Shown: in pieces, positions 36,613-46,009 of the stretch | Numbering within the stretch: position 1 is the stretch's first letter | Layout of the letters: the number at the start of each line of letters is the position of its first letter | Source of the DNA: JBBQED01 sp038320345 | GTDB lineage: Bacteria > Bacteroidota > Bacteroidia > AKYH767-A > OLB10 | Length of the DNA stretch: 64,000 nucleotides | NCBI GenBank assembly: GCA_038320345.1 | Contig: JBBQED010000001.1 | Coordinates: 62,001 to 126,000 of the forward strand | Reading direction: 5' to 3' | Made by a program: the position numbers and the translations under genes | Notes under the pieces: model-generated | Told to the model about the DNA's origin: nothing | Databases searched by the model: none | What the model saw: only the letters and a program-made list of their open reading frames with translations

Positions 36613-37610
36613 GCTTCTGTTGTATAGTCGCCCATGCTGAGTTCGCGCAAAGACTGACGGTAATGAACGTGATTACCGACCAGAGAATTATCTAGTCCAG
36701 CATCACGAATCACACTATGTTCACGTACAATACTATTTTTTACGACACTATTTTCAATTGTAGTCCCTTTCCCAACTGAAACAAATGGTCCTACTACAGC
36801 ATTTTCAATCTTCACCTCCTCATCAATAAAGCATGGAGGAATAATCACTGCATTCACCAAACTTGCACTTTTAGCAATGTGATTTTGGGGATATTTTATT
36901 TCGAGCACACGTTTGTTGGTGTAAACGGTAGCATCTTTATTTCCGCAATCGAGCCACTCATCCACCTTGCCAGCTTTTAAACGAAGTCCTTTCGCCTTCA
37001 TGTTTTCAAGTGCATTGGTTAATTGATATTCGCCTTTATCTTTAATATCATTATCGATCAAAAACTGAAGTTCCTTTTTCAGATTCTCCCCATCTTTCAC
37101 ATAATAAATTCCAATAATTGCAAGATCAGAAACGAACTCCTTTGGCTTCTCCACAAAATCGGTGATCACTTCATTCTTATCTGTTTTTACCACACCAAAC
37201 TGACGAGGATCTTCAATCTGTTTTACCCAGATCACACCATCACAATCTGCAGGCAAAGCAAAATCAGCATAAAACAAAGTATCTGCAAAAGCAATCACAA
37301 CAGGACCACTTAATGCTGATGCTGCACATAAAATTGCATGTGCTGTACCCAGAGGTTCTTCCTGATAATGGATCGTTCCTTTTGCACCGAGATCATGTGC
37401 AATCTTAATTAGATTTTTTTCTGCTTCTTCTCCAAAGTGACCAATCACAAAAGCAATTTCCTCCACTTTCTGATTACACATCTTCAAGATATCTTCCATG
37501 AGATGTTGTACGATTGCTTTACCCGCAACCGGTACTAGTGGTTTTGGAGTTGTGAGGGTATGTGGGCGCATCCTTTTGCCCATACCTGCCATTGGAACAA
37601 TAATTTTCAT
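36609..37610 (-). CDS. Sugar nucleotidyltransferase with left-handed beta-helix tail
   Basis: A 333-residue enzyme of the GlmU/RmlA-type nucleotidyltransferase family. It has the nucleotide-binding loop VPMAGMGKRMRPHTLTTPKP at the N-terminus, EPLGTAHAI, a metal-binding Asp in IAFADTLF and VEKPKE. A hexapeptide-repeat tail (SASLVNAVIIPPCFIDEEV, IENAVVGPFV, TIENSVVKNSI) follows. It activates a sugar-1-phosphate with NTP for glycan synthesis; the sugar (glucose or N-acetylglucosamine likely) cannot be read. It is the first gene of the TPR/DUF4292/EnvC chain. Confidence 0.88.
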   Translation of the reverse strand: MKIIVPMAGMGKRMRPHTLTTPKPLVPVAGKAIVQHLMEDILKMCNQKVEEIAFVIGHFGEEAEKNLIKIAHDLGAKGTIHYQEEPLGTAHAILCAASALSGPVVIAFADTLFYADFALPADCDGVIWVKQIEDPRQFGVVKTDKNEVITDFVEKPKEFVSDLAIIGIYYVKDGENLKKELQFLIDNDIKDKGEYQLTNALENMKAKGLRLKAGKVDEWLDCGNKDATVYTNKRVLEIKYPQNHIAKSASLVNAVIIPPCFIDEEVKIENAVVGPFVSVGKGTTIENSVVKNSIVREHSVIRDAGLDNSLVGNHVHYRQSLRELSMGDYTTEA

Positions 37611-37921
37611 CAGTATTTTTCTTTTAAACGAACGGAATGAAAGATCGAGATCAAAGGAAAGCGTTTCATTAAGGTTTGTCAGCGATCAGATTATTTAGAT
37701 TCAGGGTTTTACGAATCTACAAATTAAACACAGGGTGCAATTTAGAATCAATGCCGACTTTTTAAAACTTTAAATCAAATTTAATCTATTGATTTTCAAT
37801 TATCAAGAAGCTATCATGACTTACACTGCCTGATGCGAAGATAGTGGTTGTAAAGGTTATAGATCAGTCCGAATGAATTCGATTTGAACAGGGTTCTTCA
37901 CACAAAATATATACCCTGACC
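37611..37921. other. Intergenic stretch without visible features
   Basis: 311 bp between dut and the nucleotidyltransferase gene. It should contain the promoter of the nucleotidyltransferase chain, but I see no exact TAnnTTTG element, stem-loop or small gene. Confidence 0.5.
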
Positions 37922-38356
37922 TCAGTGCTTACCCGTTGAACCGAATCCACCAGTTCCACGAACACTCTCTTCTAGCTCTTCAGTACTTTCCCATTCTATT
38001 CTTTCATGAGCAGCAACTACCATTTGTGCAATCCGTTCTCCATCTTTAATTTCAAAAGGTTCACTGCTGAGATTCACTAGAATCACTTTAATTTCTCCTC
38101 TGTAGTCGGCATCAATCGTTCCTGGGCTATTCAACACTGAGAGTCCATGTTTCCATGCCATTCCACTCCGAGGACGAACTTGCGCTTCAAAGCCAATAGG
38201 AAGTTCGATGAAAAGTCCAGTAGGTATCATCACTCGTTCGAGCGGTTTAACCATGACTGGGACATCAATATTTGCTCTGAGGTCCATTCCTGCGGAAGCC
38301 GGAGTTTCATAGGCCGGTAAGGCATGTTTCGACTTATTAATGACTTTAGTAATCAT
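37922..38356 (-). CDS. dut: Deoxyuridine 5'-triphosphate nucleotidohydrolase
   Basis: A 144-residue trimeric-type dUTPase. Its five motifs are visible: AGMDLRANID, PRSGMAWKHGL, GTIDADYRGEIKV, ERIAQMVV and the C-terminal GTGGFGSTG arm. It hydrolyses dUTP to dUMP and pyrophosphate, keeping uracil out of DNA and supplying dTMP synthesis. The flippase gene lies 100 bp downstream on the same strand. Confidence 0.96.
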   Translation of the reverse strand: MITKVINKSKHALPAYETPASAGMDLRANIDVPVMVKPLERVMIPTGLFIELPIGFEAQVRPRSGMAWKHGLSVLNSPGTIDADYRGEIKVILVNLSSEPFEIKDGERIAQMVVAAHERIEWESTEELEESVRGTGGFGSTGKH

Positions 38357-38456
38357 AAGGTTAGTATTGAAGTACGAAAATAGGAGATTTACGCAGGAAA
38401 ATGAATTCGAAATTCGGGATCACAGATAAATCAATGATTACTACTGAGAATGATCT

Positions 38457-39947
38457 TCAGCTTTTTTTCCAGAGGATATTGATACTTCCTTGCCCTCGTT
38501 CGATCTTCCACATCGTTCCGATATATCCAAGTAATAAAAGCGTATTCATTATCCACATAGAAATTCCTGATAGATGAAAGTATTGAACCAGAAAAAGACT
38601 CAATAACCAGATTCCAACTGCAACACCCACAAAGAGCAATAATCGGGAAAGGTGGTAAGGCACAGGATAGATTTGCTGTCCTTTGATATAACTCGCAACC
38701 ATCATACTTCCATAACAAATAAATGTAGCCCAAGCTGCGCCAACATACCCATACGGAGGAATTAACCAGAATAAAAAAGCAATAGTGATTGTAGCACCAA
38801 AAATAGAAAGCCATGCTCCAAAACGCGTTTGTCCAGTAAGTTTATACCACATACTTAGATTTAAGTAGACCCCTAAAAATAAATTTGCCATCAACAAAAT
38901 AGGAACGACCGTTAATCCAGCATAAAATTTTTCGCCGATAAAATGTTTTACTACATCAATATAAAGCATTACTGCAAGAAAAATAATACTGCAAATGAGC
39001 ACAAAATAATTCATGATTCTTGCAAATAATTCTCGGGCATTATCTTTATGTTGTTGCGAAAAATAAAAAGGTTCGGCTGCATAACGGAACGTCTGAACAA
39101 AAAGCGTCATGAGAATACTCAACTTATAGCAAGCACTATAAATTCCGAGTTGTTCAATAGCAACTGTTTTATCAATGATAAGATGCTTTAAAATAGCACG
39201 ATCCAATGTTTCATTGATCATCCCTGCAAAGCCAGCAATCAGAATTGGAAATGCATACAAGAGCATTTGCCTGATCAACTTTATGTTGAGAGGAATTTTC
39301 ACTGCTTTAAAGTCAGGAATTAAAAAGACTAACGTTAATGCACTCGCTATAAGATTTGCGAGAAAGACATAGCCCACGCCAATAGCAGGATTATAAAACG
39401 ATGCTATCCATCCCCCATGTTTTGCAAGAGTTGGCAAGAAATACAAAAAGAAAATATTAAGACTGATGTTTACGACGATATTAAACATTTTCAAGCCTGC
39501 AAACTTTTTTGCTTTCCCAAGTTGTCGCAAACGAGCAAATGGAAGTGCGGTGAGTGCATCAAATGCAAGGATGAGTGAAAACCAAATTATGTATTCTGGA
39601 TGATTGGCATATCCTAAAGCACTGGCGATAGAAGAAGAAAAAAGGATCAATAGTCCCGATAAAATTGCACTGGAAATACTCAGTAAACTCAAGCAATTCC
39701 CATAAATTTTTTCTTTGCCTTCTTCATCCGCATTCGTTGAAAAATGGAAATAAGCTGTTTCCATTCCGTAGGTAAATAAAATCATCAGAAAAGTAACGTA
39801 AGCATAATACTCTGAAACCACACCGTACTCGCCGGGAGTAAAAATCCGTGTGTAAATCGGAACCAGCAAATAATTCAGGAGGCGCCCAACAATGCTACTT
39901 AGTCCATAAATGGCGGTTTGCCCGGCAAGCTTTCTGATCTGACTCAA
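38457..39947 (-). CDS. Polysaccharide/oligosaccharide flippase (Wzx-like, MATE superfamily)
   Basis: About 14 transmembrane helices and a start reading SQIRKLAGQTAIYGLSSIVG mark a Wzx-type lipid-linked-glycan flippase (polysaccharide_synt family). The start codon is the main issue. The open frame reaches to 40145 but overlaps the divergent B12-binding gene; its upstream 66 codons are basic, unlike this family. A TTG at 39947 gives the familiar N-terminus and 496 residues, the usual length. TTG starts are also forced elsewhere here (6819, 8748, 11901). The gene ends 100 bp before dut. Confidence 0.83.
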   Translation of the reverse strand: MSQIRKLAGQTAIYGLSSIVGRLLNYLLVPIYTRIFTPGEYGVVSEYYAYVTFLMILFTYGMETAYFHFSTNADEEGKEKIYGNCLSLLSISSAILSGLLILFSSSIASALGYANHPEYIIWFSLILAFDALTALPFARLRQLGKAKKFAGLKMFNIVVNISLNIFFLYFLPTLAKHGGWIASFYNPAIGVGYVFLANLIASALTLVFLIPDFKAVKIPLNIKLIRQMLLYAFPILIAGFAGMINETLDRAILKHLIIDKTVAIEQLGIYSACYKLSILMTLFVQTFRYAAEPFYFSQQHKDNARELFARIMNYFVLICSIIFLAVMLYIDVVKHFIGEKFYAGLTVVPILLMANLFLGVYLNLSMWYKLTGQTRFGAWLSIFGATITIAFLFWLIPPYGYVGAAWATFICYGSMMVASYIKGQQIYPVPYHLSRLLLFVGVAVGIWLLSLFLVQYFHLSGISMWIMNTLLLLGYIGTMWKIERGQGSINILWKKS

Positions 39948-40094
39948 GATAGTGATGATCCTTAATACGAATCGGCTGCGAATATACGAACGAAAGCCGA
40001 CACGAATGCAGTGAATAAACCAGGAATAGGAATGCATCCGACTCGCTTTATTCATCCCGACAAAAAATACCTTTTTTTTTAGCATTTTTGCAGT

Positions 40095-40502
40095 ATGGAA
40101 CGTCCAATACGTGTGCTCATTGCTAAAGTCGGACTTGATGGTCATGACCGGGGTGCCAAAGTGATTGCTTCCTTTCTGCGTGATGCAGGAATGGAAGTTA
40201 TTTATACCGGTTTAAGACAAACGCCAGACATGGTAGTCAACGCTGCTTTGCAGGAAGACGTTGATGTAATCGGAGTAAGTATTCTTTCCGGTGCACACAT
40301 GACGGTTTTCCCACGAATCCTACAATTGCTGAAAGAAAAAGAGTTGAATGATGTGTTGCTCACCGGTGGTGGAATCATCCCAGATCAGGATATGAAAAAG
40401 TTAGAAGAGATGGGCTGCGGAGCATTATTTCCTCCAGGAACCGACACTAAAGATATCATCCATTATATCACCGAATGGGTAAAAGCAAATCGCAATTTCT
40501 GA
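40095..40502 (+). CDS. Stand-alone B12-binding subunit of a methylmalonyl-CoA mutase-type enzyme
   Basis: A 135-residue protein consisting only of the cobalamin-binding domain. It has the DxHxxG motif DGHDRG (residues 15-20), where His17 is the expected lower ligand to cobalt, plus GVSILSGAHM and GGIIPDQD(M) and LFPPGTDTKDII. This matches the C-terminal domain of methylmalonyl-CoA mutase or the small subunit of split mutases (isobutyryl-CoA and 2-hydroxyisobutyryl-CoA mutases). A catalytic large subunit is not in the window. Its partner chaperone meaB is encoded at 14166. The CATTTTTG stretch 5 nt before the ATG could be a -7 element, implying a near-leaderless mRNA. Confidence 0.93.
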   Translation: MERPIRVLIAKVGLDGHDRGAKVIASFLRDAGMEVIYTGLRQTPDMVVNAALQEDVDVIGVSILSGAHMTVFPRILQLLKEKELNDVLLTGGGIIPDQDMKKLEEMGCGALFPPGTDTKDIIHYITEWVKANRNF

Positions 40503-40566
40503 TTTCATTATCCGCATTAATTACTGCCAATTCAAACAATCTATTTAAGGCTCACTACTAACGTTT

Positions 40567-41346
40567 ATGGCTTACCAAAATATTCTTACTGATAATTCTG
40601 ATGGTATTTTTACCATCACCATCAATCGTCCTGATAAACTTAATGCCCTCAACAAAGAAACTATTGCTGAAGTAGGAATGGCTATTGTTGCTGCTGAGAA
40701 AGATACAACCGTTAGTGGAATTATTTTAACTGGATCGGGAACTAAAGCATTTATCGCAGGTGCTGATATTAGTGAGTTCTCTTCTTTCAGTGAAGCGGAA
40801 GGTAAAGCTTTAGCAGCTCACGGGCATGCCGTATTTAACAGCGTAGAGAATTGTTCAAAGCCCGTAATTGCTGCCGTGAATGGTTTTGCTTTAGGGGGAG
40901 GATGCGAATTGGCAATGGCTTGTCATATAAGAGTAGCTTCAGAAAATGCAAAATTCGGTCAGCCAGAAGTTAAATTAGGTCTTATCCCTGGCTACGGTGG
41001 AACACAACGTTTGGCGCAGCTCATCGGTAAAAGTAAAGCCATGGAACTTTTAATGACTGCCGACATGATGGATGCTAATGAAGCATACCGAACTGGATTG
41101 GTAAATTATATTGTTCCTCAGGATCAACTTTTGGATAAATGTAAAGAAATCCTAAACAAAATAAAGCTACAGGCTCCTTTGGCAATTGCAGAAATTGTGC
41201 GCACCGTTAATGCTTTTTACGATAAAAATTTGGATGGATTTCAGGAAGAAATTAATGGTTTTGGAAGATGTTTTATTACAGAAGATTTTACAGAAGGAAC
41301 TCAAGCATTTTTGCAAAAACGTAAACCCGATTTTAAATCGAAGTGA
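40567..41346 (+). CDS. Enoyl-CoA hydratase/isomerase family protein
   Basis: A 259-residue crotonase-fold enzyme with the oxyanion-hole segments AFIAGADISEFSSF and ALGGGCELAMACHIRVASEN and the catalytic-Glu region FGQPEVKLGLIPGYGGTQRL. Both Glu residues expected for hydration (E in GGCELA and PEVKLGL) are present, so 2-enoyl-CoA hydration in fatty-acid or short-chain acyl-CoA breakdown is likely. It starts 64 nt after the B12-binding gene and overlaps the acylphosphatase by 4 nt, suggesting a small acyl-CoA operon. Confidence 0.93.
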   Translation: MAYQNILTDNSDGIFTITINRPDKLNALNKETIAEVGMAIVAAEKDTTVSGIILTGSGTKAFIAGADISEFSSFSEAEGKALAAHGHAVFNSVENCSKPVIAAVNGFALGGGCELAMACHIRVASENAKFGQPEVKLGLIPGYGGTQRLAQLIGKSKAMELLMTADMMDANEAYRTGLVNYIVPQDQLLDKCKEILNKIKLQAPLAIAEIVRTVNAFYDKNLDGFQEEINGFGRCFITEDFTEGTQAFLQKRKPDFKSK

Positions 41347-41642
41347 TGGTGGAAACTAAAGGAATGCGTCAAGTACGTTTAGTCGTTTCGGGAAAAGTAC
41401 AAGGCGTATTCTATAGAAAATTCACTCGGCAGATGGCGATGAGTCTTAACGTTAGTGGCTATGTGCAAAATCAAAAAGATGGATCTGTTTTTGTAAAAGC
41501 CTGCGGTGCTGCAGATCAGATTCAGAAACTTATCGACTGGTGTAGTAAAGGGCCTGCTGCTGCGATAATCAGTAAAATCGATATTGAAGAATTACCAGTA
41601 ACTAACGAGTTTTTTACTTTTGAAGTAAGGCGCAGCGAATAG
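41343..41642 (+). CDS. acyP: Acylphosphatase
   Basis: A 99-residue protein with the acylphosphatase signature VSGKVQGVFYRKFTRQMA (catalytic Arg in FYRK) and GYVQNQKDGSVFV (catalytic Asn). It hydrolyses acyl phosphates such as acetyl phosphate. The normal order GVxFR is seen here as GVFYR, still within family variation. The 4-nt ATGA overlap with the hydratase gene indicates translational coupling; ATGs at 41346 and 41364 are alternative starts. Confidence 0.92.
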   Translation: MMVETKGMRQVRLVVSGKVQGVFYRKFTRQMAMSLNVSGYVQNQKDGSVFVKACGAADQIQKLIDWCSKGPAAAIISKIDIEELPVTNEFFTFEVRRSE

Positions 41643-41649
41643 TTGCTAA

Positions 41650-44600
41650 TTATACTTTAAGGAGTTTTACAAAGAATGATGTCCCTTCGTTAGCCGTTGT
41701 TTTAAACCAAACTCCACCACCCATTCCTTCGGTCATATTTTTTACCATCGCCAATCCTAATCCTGTACCTCCGGTTTTCGTTGTGAAATTGGGAACGAAA
41801 ATTTTATCGATCTGTTGATCCGGAATTCCTAGTCCGTTGTCTCGAACTTCAACGATATATGCATCCTCAATAACTTTTACGATAACTTCAATTCTTCCTT
41901 CGCGGTTGTCTGGAATTGCTTGAATGGCATTCTTCACTAGATTAGAAAAAATACGGAGCAACTGTTCTTTATCTGCCTGAACAGCCAATTGCAGACCTGA
42001 ATTTGCAAATTGAATTTGTACCTGTTCAGTTTCGCTGTAGAGGTCAACGGTATGTTGTAAAACCAATGACAAATCCACCTTGGTAAATTCCGGTCCGGGC
42101 ATTTTCGCAAAATTGCTGAACTCATTAGCAATATTGGAAAGCGTATCGATTTGTTCTACTAGCGTAACACATAATTTTTCCACCATACGATCTTTATCCG
42201 GATGATCATTCATCCACGCTCTTTGCAGATGTTGGACTCCTAATTTCATAGGAGTAAGTGGATTTTTAATTTCATGAGCTACTTGCTTTGCCATTTCGCG
42301 CCAGGCACTTTCTCGCTCGGAACGTGCAAGAAGTTCTGCGCTTCGTTGCAATTCAGCAACCATCCTATTATACTCATTAATTAGAGCTCCTATTTCATCC
42401 TTCTGCTTCCAACGGATAGGTTCATTGGCTTTTCCAAGTTTAGTACGTTTCAGACTTTCCTGTATGATGCGCAAAGGTTGGGTAATTCTGTTTGAAATAA
42501 AGAAAGCTAAAAGCACGGCTATACTAAAAAGGAGTACATAAATATTAATCAGCGCCACAAGGAAAGAACTGATATCTCGTTTTAGTTCGATCTCTCTTGC
42601 AAAATAGGGTAAACTCAGGTATCCAATGGTAATATTTTCGCTGTTACGAATGGGTTCGTAGGCTGCAGTATAAGACAATCGTCCGATTTTTTCGCTCTGA
42701 ATAAACAAGGCTTTTTGATTAGAAGAAAGTTTTGAAAATGCTTCTCGATTCATCAATGGAGCCATCAGTTGCTGCTCATAAATTTTAGGCTGTGAAGAGA
42801 ACTGAGCAACGCCATTCATTCCGTAAATATTGAAATCGACAGATAATGTTGACGACAACTGAGAGAATGCATATACCAGATCATCACTAAGTTTATCGCC
42901 CAATGAACTGCGACTGCCTAATTCACTTTCAACAAGTAGTAAAACGTTATTTAATTTTTCACGAATCCTTTTGCTTTGCGCTTGCTCGTAATTATTTACA
43001 ATATACGTTACCGTTGCAACCCCAATAAGAACCAGTGTTGCGGCTACAATTGCCACTACAGTTAATTGAATTCTGCTTTTGAAATTTACTTGCAGTTTAA
43101 AGTTAGTTTGCACCCAGCGCACCGTTAGGTATAGTATCAAAAAAGTAAGGCTGAAGCAAGTGAAAATATAAGAGAAGAGTGTAATGAATACTCCTAATCC
43201 TTGAACGGGACTACTGACTATGATTAATCCTTTATCGCCATAACGGTAAAACAAATGAGAGAATTTATCAAACGTCACGAAGCGCATTCCCTGTAGACGA
43301 ACAAAATACTCTTCATACGGAGCGTCGGTCAAATAATAATTGTAATTCCCACTTTGATTAACCAGTTTACCGCTTAGATACCTAGCATAGGAATAATTAG
43401 AAAGATCACGCTGTGTTCCTACCTTACTACTCAGCAACAAATCCGGAAAACCGCTATCTTCCTGACCATAACGTGCAGTAAGAGTGGCGATAAGTACGCC
43501 CGTTTTCTTCCCCTGTTCCAGTATATCGATCTTAGAGATATATCTTATTTTCCCCGTGGCATCTTGTTTATAGAAAAAATAATCGCTGAAAGTAGGTTTC
43601 CCTTCCTGTTGGATATCCTTTTCAATTTCATCAAGATTCCAAGTTGGGTCTCCCGCTCTGTTAATTGGGATTCCATCCGCAGAAAAATATTTAAATTCTG
43701 TTTCATAACGACCTAAATATCCGCTGAAATACTGACGAATTAAACGCCGGTTAAAATCATCGAGTAATGTTGGATTAGTCATTACAGATTGTAAAGGCAA
43801 ACGGAAAAATGCCTGCAAGGAACGATCTGATTGAATTCGGGTTTCAATATCTTCAAATAAATATTCCGCTACCAAATCTTGTTCATTTTCTAAACGTGCA
43901 GAGATCAACTGGCGTTTCTCGTGTTCTTTGGTTAAGTTGAACGAATAAATAATTTGTGCGGCATAAATCGAGAAAGCGAGAATCACTAAAACCGTTCTTG
44001 AAAAAGAAAACAAGCGACGTTCAGTACCACGGATATAACTGATAAAGAGAATTAGAATATTGGCAAGTGCAAAAGCGCTTACTCCATAATCTACGAAAAG
44101 TTCTGTTTCCCTCAGCGTAAGTAATAGTGCCAGAAAAATTCCCTGCGAAATCAGAAATAGAATACTGATATGGGCGAATGCAAAACCAGTTTTCCTGATA
44201 AACTGTACAATTCCATCGCACATGAGATATAGCGAAACCAGCAAAATGGCAATTACCAACATCCCAATCAAACTATATCCGGTAAGTTCAAAAACATTGT
44301 TAATGTTGAAGGATATCTGTGAGTTAATAATTAATCCACTCAGCAAATAATTGATCAGCACCGAAAAAAGAAAAGTAGCGAGAAATACGAAAACAACTAC
44401 TCCAGACCAAGTACTATAATGGTATTTATTCTGTCGATTGAGTTTAGTGCTGCTAAAGAAAATATAGAGATAAACGATAATCAGTGCAAACAACGATACT
44501 GTTAACAATAGATCCCCCAGTGAATTCAACAGATAAGAACTTGCATAATATTTAGGACTAAATAACTCACTTTCATAGATCGGTTTTGGAAACTGGAATT

Positions 44601-45366
44601 CGATCATCAAGAATCTTATTCCGGCTAGTAATAAAATAATCACAGGACCCCATATCGACTTTTTCCTTGCCGAATGCAGCATTAAGTCGAGTGCAATTAA
44701 GATCAATAAAATAATTCCTAAAAAATACAGCCAAGTTACAAGCCGACTATCCGTTATTGTTTCTGTTAATGAAGAAAACTTCAGTGAAAAAAGGTAATTA
44801 TTATTTATATCTGTTACTGCCCATGTTCCTGCTGCGGGTTTTTTCAGGAGTTTAGCATCATCTGATAAACCTAAGCTCTCATTAAAATTATTAACGAGAT
44901 ATTTATTTTGTAGCATGTATTGATACTGCACCACGATAGTTCCGATAAGTATTCGTCGAGAATTACTTCGTTTCTGTACCATATACCAACCATTTCCCAG
45001 AAAATTCACTGTGGAGGGCACAATAGAAAACAACAAATTCGTATCCGGCCAAGAGCTATTATCCGACCAATATTTTAAAGAAGTGCCTTCGAAAATATAA
45101 AATGCACTTCCTGCAGGAGCCTTCGCACTATTCAGTCGGGCGGCAAGTGCTCTGTCATTCAGCCAAGTGCTATCTAACAGCGGACGTAATGAATCAAGAG
45201 TCGCCTCCAGAGCGGCAGTCTGAATCTGCAATTGCTGCTGAGCTCTGTCAGCAAGTTGTGCAAACCTCAGGGCATGACGCTCCTGTTGCCCCTGAAAGAA
45301 TGTGGCAAGTCCGAGCGACATAAGCGCAAAAAGAGAAAGCCAGATGACTCTTAAACGAAAGTTCAT
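41650..45366 (-). CDS. Large NtrY-like membrane histidine kinase
   Basis: 1238 residues. A first helix and an extracytoplasmic segment are followed by a block of about eight helices (about 195-470), a second extracytoplasmic segment (about 475-715), two helices, a third sensing segment and a final helix (SIAVLLAFFISNRIT). Then come HAMP, the phosphoacceptor helix HEIKNPLTPMKLGVQHL (His near residue 1028) and the HATPase domain with NLVKNAIQAIP, VRDNGLGIP and TKTGGTGLGLAMVK. HEIKNPLTP is the NtrY-type H-box. No response regulator is adjacent, so it is an orphan kinase. The ATG at 45366 is chosen over the TTG at 45375. Confidence 0.9.
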   Translation of the reverse strand: MNFRLRVIWLSLFALMSLGLATFFQGQQERHALRFAQLADRAQQQLQIQTAALEATLDSLRPLLDSTWLNDRALAARLNSAKAPAGSAFYIFEGTSLKYWSDNSSWPDTNLLFSIVPSTVNFLGNGWYMVQKRSNSRRILIGTIVVQYQYMLQNKYLVNNFNESLGLSDDAKLLKKPAAGTWAVTDINNNYLFSLKFSSLTETITDSRLVTWLYFLGIILLILIALDLMLHSARKKSIWGPVIILLLAGIRFLMIEFQFPKPIYESELFSPKYYASSYLLNSLGDLLLTVSLFALIIVYLYIFFSSTKLNRQNKYHYSTWSGVVVFVFLATFLFSVLINYLLSGLIINSQISFNINNVFELTGYSLIGMLVIAILLVSLYLMCDGIVQFIRKTGFAFAHISILFLISQGIFLALLLTLRETELFVDYGVSAFALANILILFISYIRGTERRLFSFSRTVLVILAFSIYAAQIIYSFNLTKEHEKRQLISARLENEQDLVAEYLFEDIETRIQSDRSLQAFFRLPLQSVMTNPTLLDDFNRRLIRQYFSGYLGRYETEFKYFSADGIPINRAGDPTWNLDEIEKDIQQEGKPTFSDYFFYKQDATGKIRYISKIDILEQGKKTGVLIATLTARYGQEDSGFPDLLLSSKVGTQRDLSNYSYARYLSGKLVNQSGNYNYYLTDAPYEEYFVRLQGMRFVTFDKFSHLFYRYGDKGLIIVSSPVQGLGVFITLFSYIFTCFSLTFLILYLTVRWVQTNFKLQVNFKSRIQLTVVAIVAATLVLIGVATVTYIVNNYEQAQSKRIREKLNNVLLLVESELGSRSSLGDKLSDDLVYAFSQLSSTLSVDFNIYGMNGVAQFSSQPKIYEQQLMAPLMNREAFSKLSSNQKALFIQSEKIGRLSYTAAYEPIRNSENITIGYLSLPYFAREIELKRDISSFLVALINIYVLLFSIAVLLAFFISNRITQPLRIIQESLKRTKLGKANEPIRWKQKDEIGALINEYNRMVAELQRSAELLARSERESAWREMAKQVAHEIKNPLTPMKLGVQHLQRAWMNDHPDKDRMVEKLCVTLVEQIDTLSNIANEFSNFAKMPGPEFTKVDLSLVLQHTVDLYSETEQVQIQFANSGLQLAVQADKEQLLRIFSNLVKNAIQAIPDNREGRIEVIVKVIEDAYIVEVRDNGLGIPDQQIDKIFVPNFTTKTGGTGLGLAMVKNMTEGMGGGVWFKTTANEGTSFFVKLLKV

Positions 45367-45485
45367 ACAGATCAAAGGTAGATGGGATGAAGATGCGAAG
45401 AATCTTCATAAGCAGGCATTTTTCAACGGTTGAATGTGCGGGAAAAAAGGAGGTAGTGATGCGATGTTCTATTACTTTTGTTCTT

Positions 45486-45986
45486 ATGATAAAAGCAACG
45501 GTAAACGGAACCATTACCCTAGAGTTAGCGCAGAAGGGCGGGAAAACCGTAATCAATGGAAAAGAGCAATCCTTCGATCTGAAAACACTAAAGCCAGGGA
45601 CTTATCATTTGCTGGTTGAGGGCAGATCCTATACGATTGATGTTGTTTCGTCTGACAAAACAGAAAAAAAACATGAGCTTATCATCAATGGAAAAAAAGT
45701 GAATGTGCAATTAAGAGATCGCTACGATGATTTATTGCATGAGCTCGGATTAGATGCTGTAGCCGGAGCTAGAGTTGGTGATTTAAAAGCTCCAATGCCG
45801 GGTCTGGTGGTTGATATTCCCGTATCAGAAGGACAACGCGTTATGAAAGGTGATACTTTGTTAATTTTAGAAGCTATGAAGATGGAAAATACACTCAAAG
45901 CAATCGTTGACGCTACCATCAAAAAAATAGTGGTAAAAAAAGGACAAGCAGTAGATAAAAATGAAGTCTTAATACAACTCGTATAA
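45486..45986 (+). CDS. Biotin carboxyl carrier (biotin/lipoyl-attachment) protein
   Basis: The open frame starts at 45387, but the recognisable product begins at the ATG at 45486 (MIKATVNGTITLEL), giving 166 residues. The last 75 residues are a biotinyl domain: LKAPMPGLVVDIPVSEGQRV and the biotinylation motif EAMKMEN with Lys132. The first half, with a conserved NGKKVNVQL, resembles the carrier subunit of propionyl-CoA or methylmalonyl-CoA decarboxylase-type carboxylases rather than acetyl-CoA carboxylase AccB. Carboxylase subunits are not adjacent. A propionyl-CoA role would fit the B12 mutase genes in the window; this is inference. Confidence 0.87.
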   Translation: MIKATVNGTITLELAQKGGKTVINGKEQSFDLKTLKPGTYHLLVEGRSYTIDVVSSDKTEKKHELIINGKKVNVQLRDRYDDLLHELGLDAVAGARVGDLKAPMPGLVVDIPVSEGQRVMKGDTLLILEAMKMENTLKAIVDATIKKIVVKKGQAVDKNEVLIQLV

Positions 45987-46009
45987 AAATTAATTCAATA
46001 CTAAATTTT

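Noticed and set aside
39948..40145. N-terminal extension of the flippase
   Set aside because: The 66 codons are basic, unlike flippases, and overlap the divergent B12-binding gene; the TTG at 39947 gives the normal N-terminus.
45387..45485. N-terminal extension of the biotin carrier gene
   Set aside because: The extra 33 codons are rich in Cys and Arg, unlike the family; the ATG at 45486 begins the conserved product.
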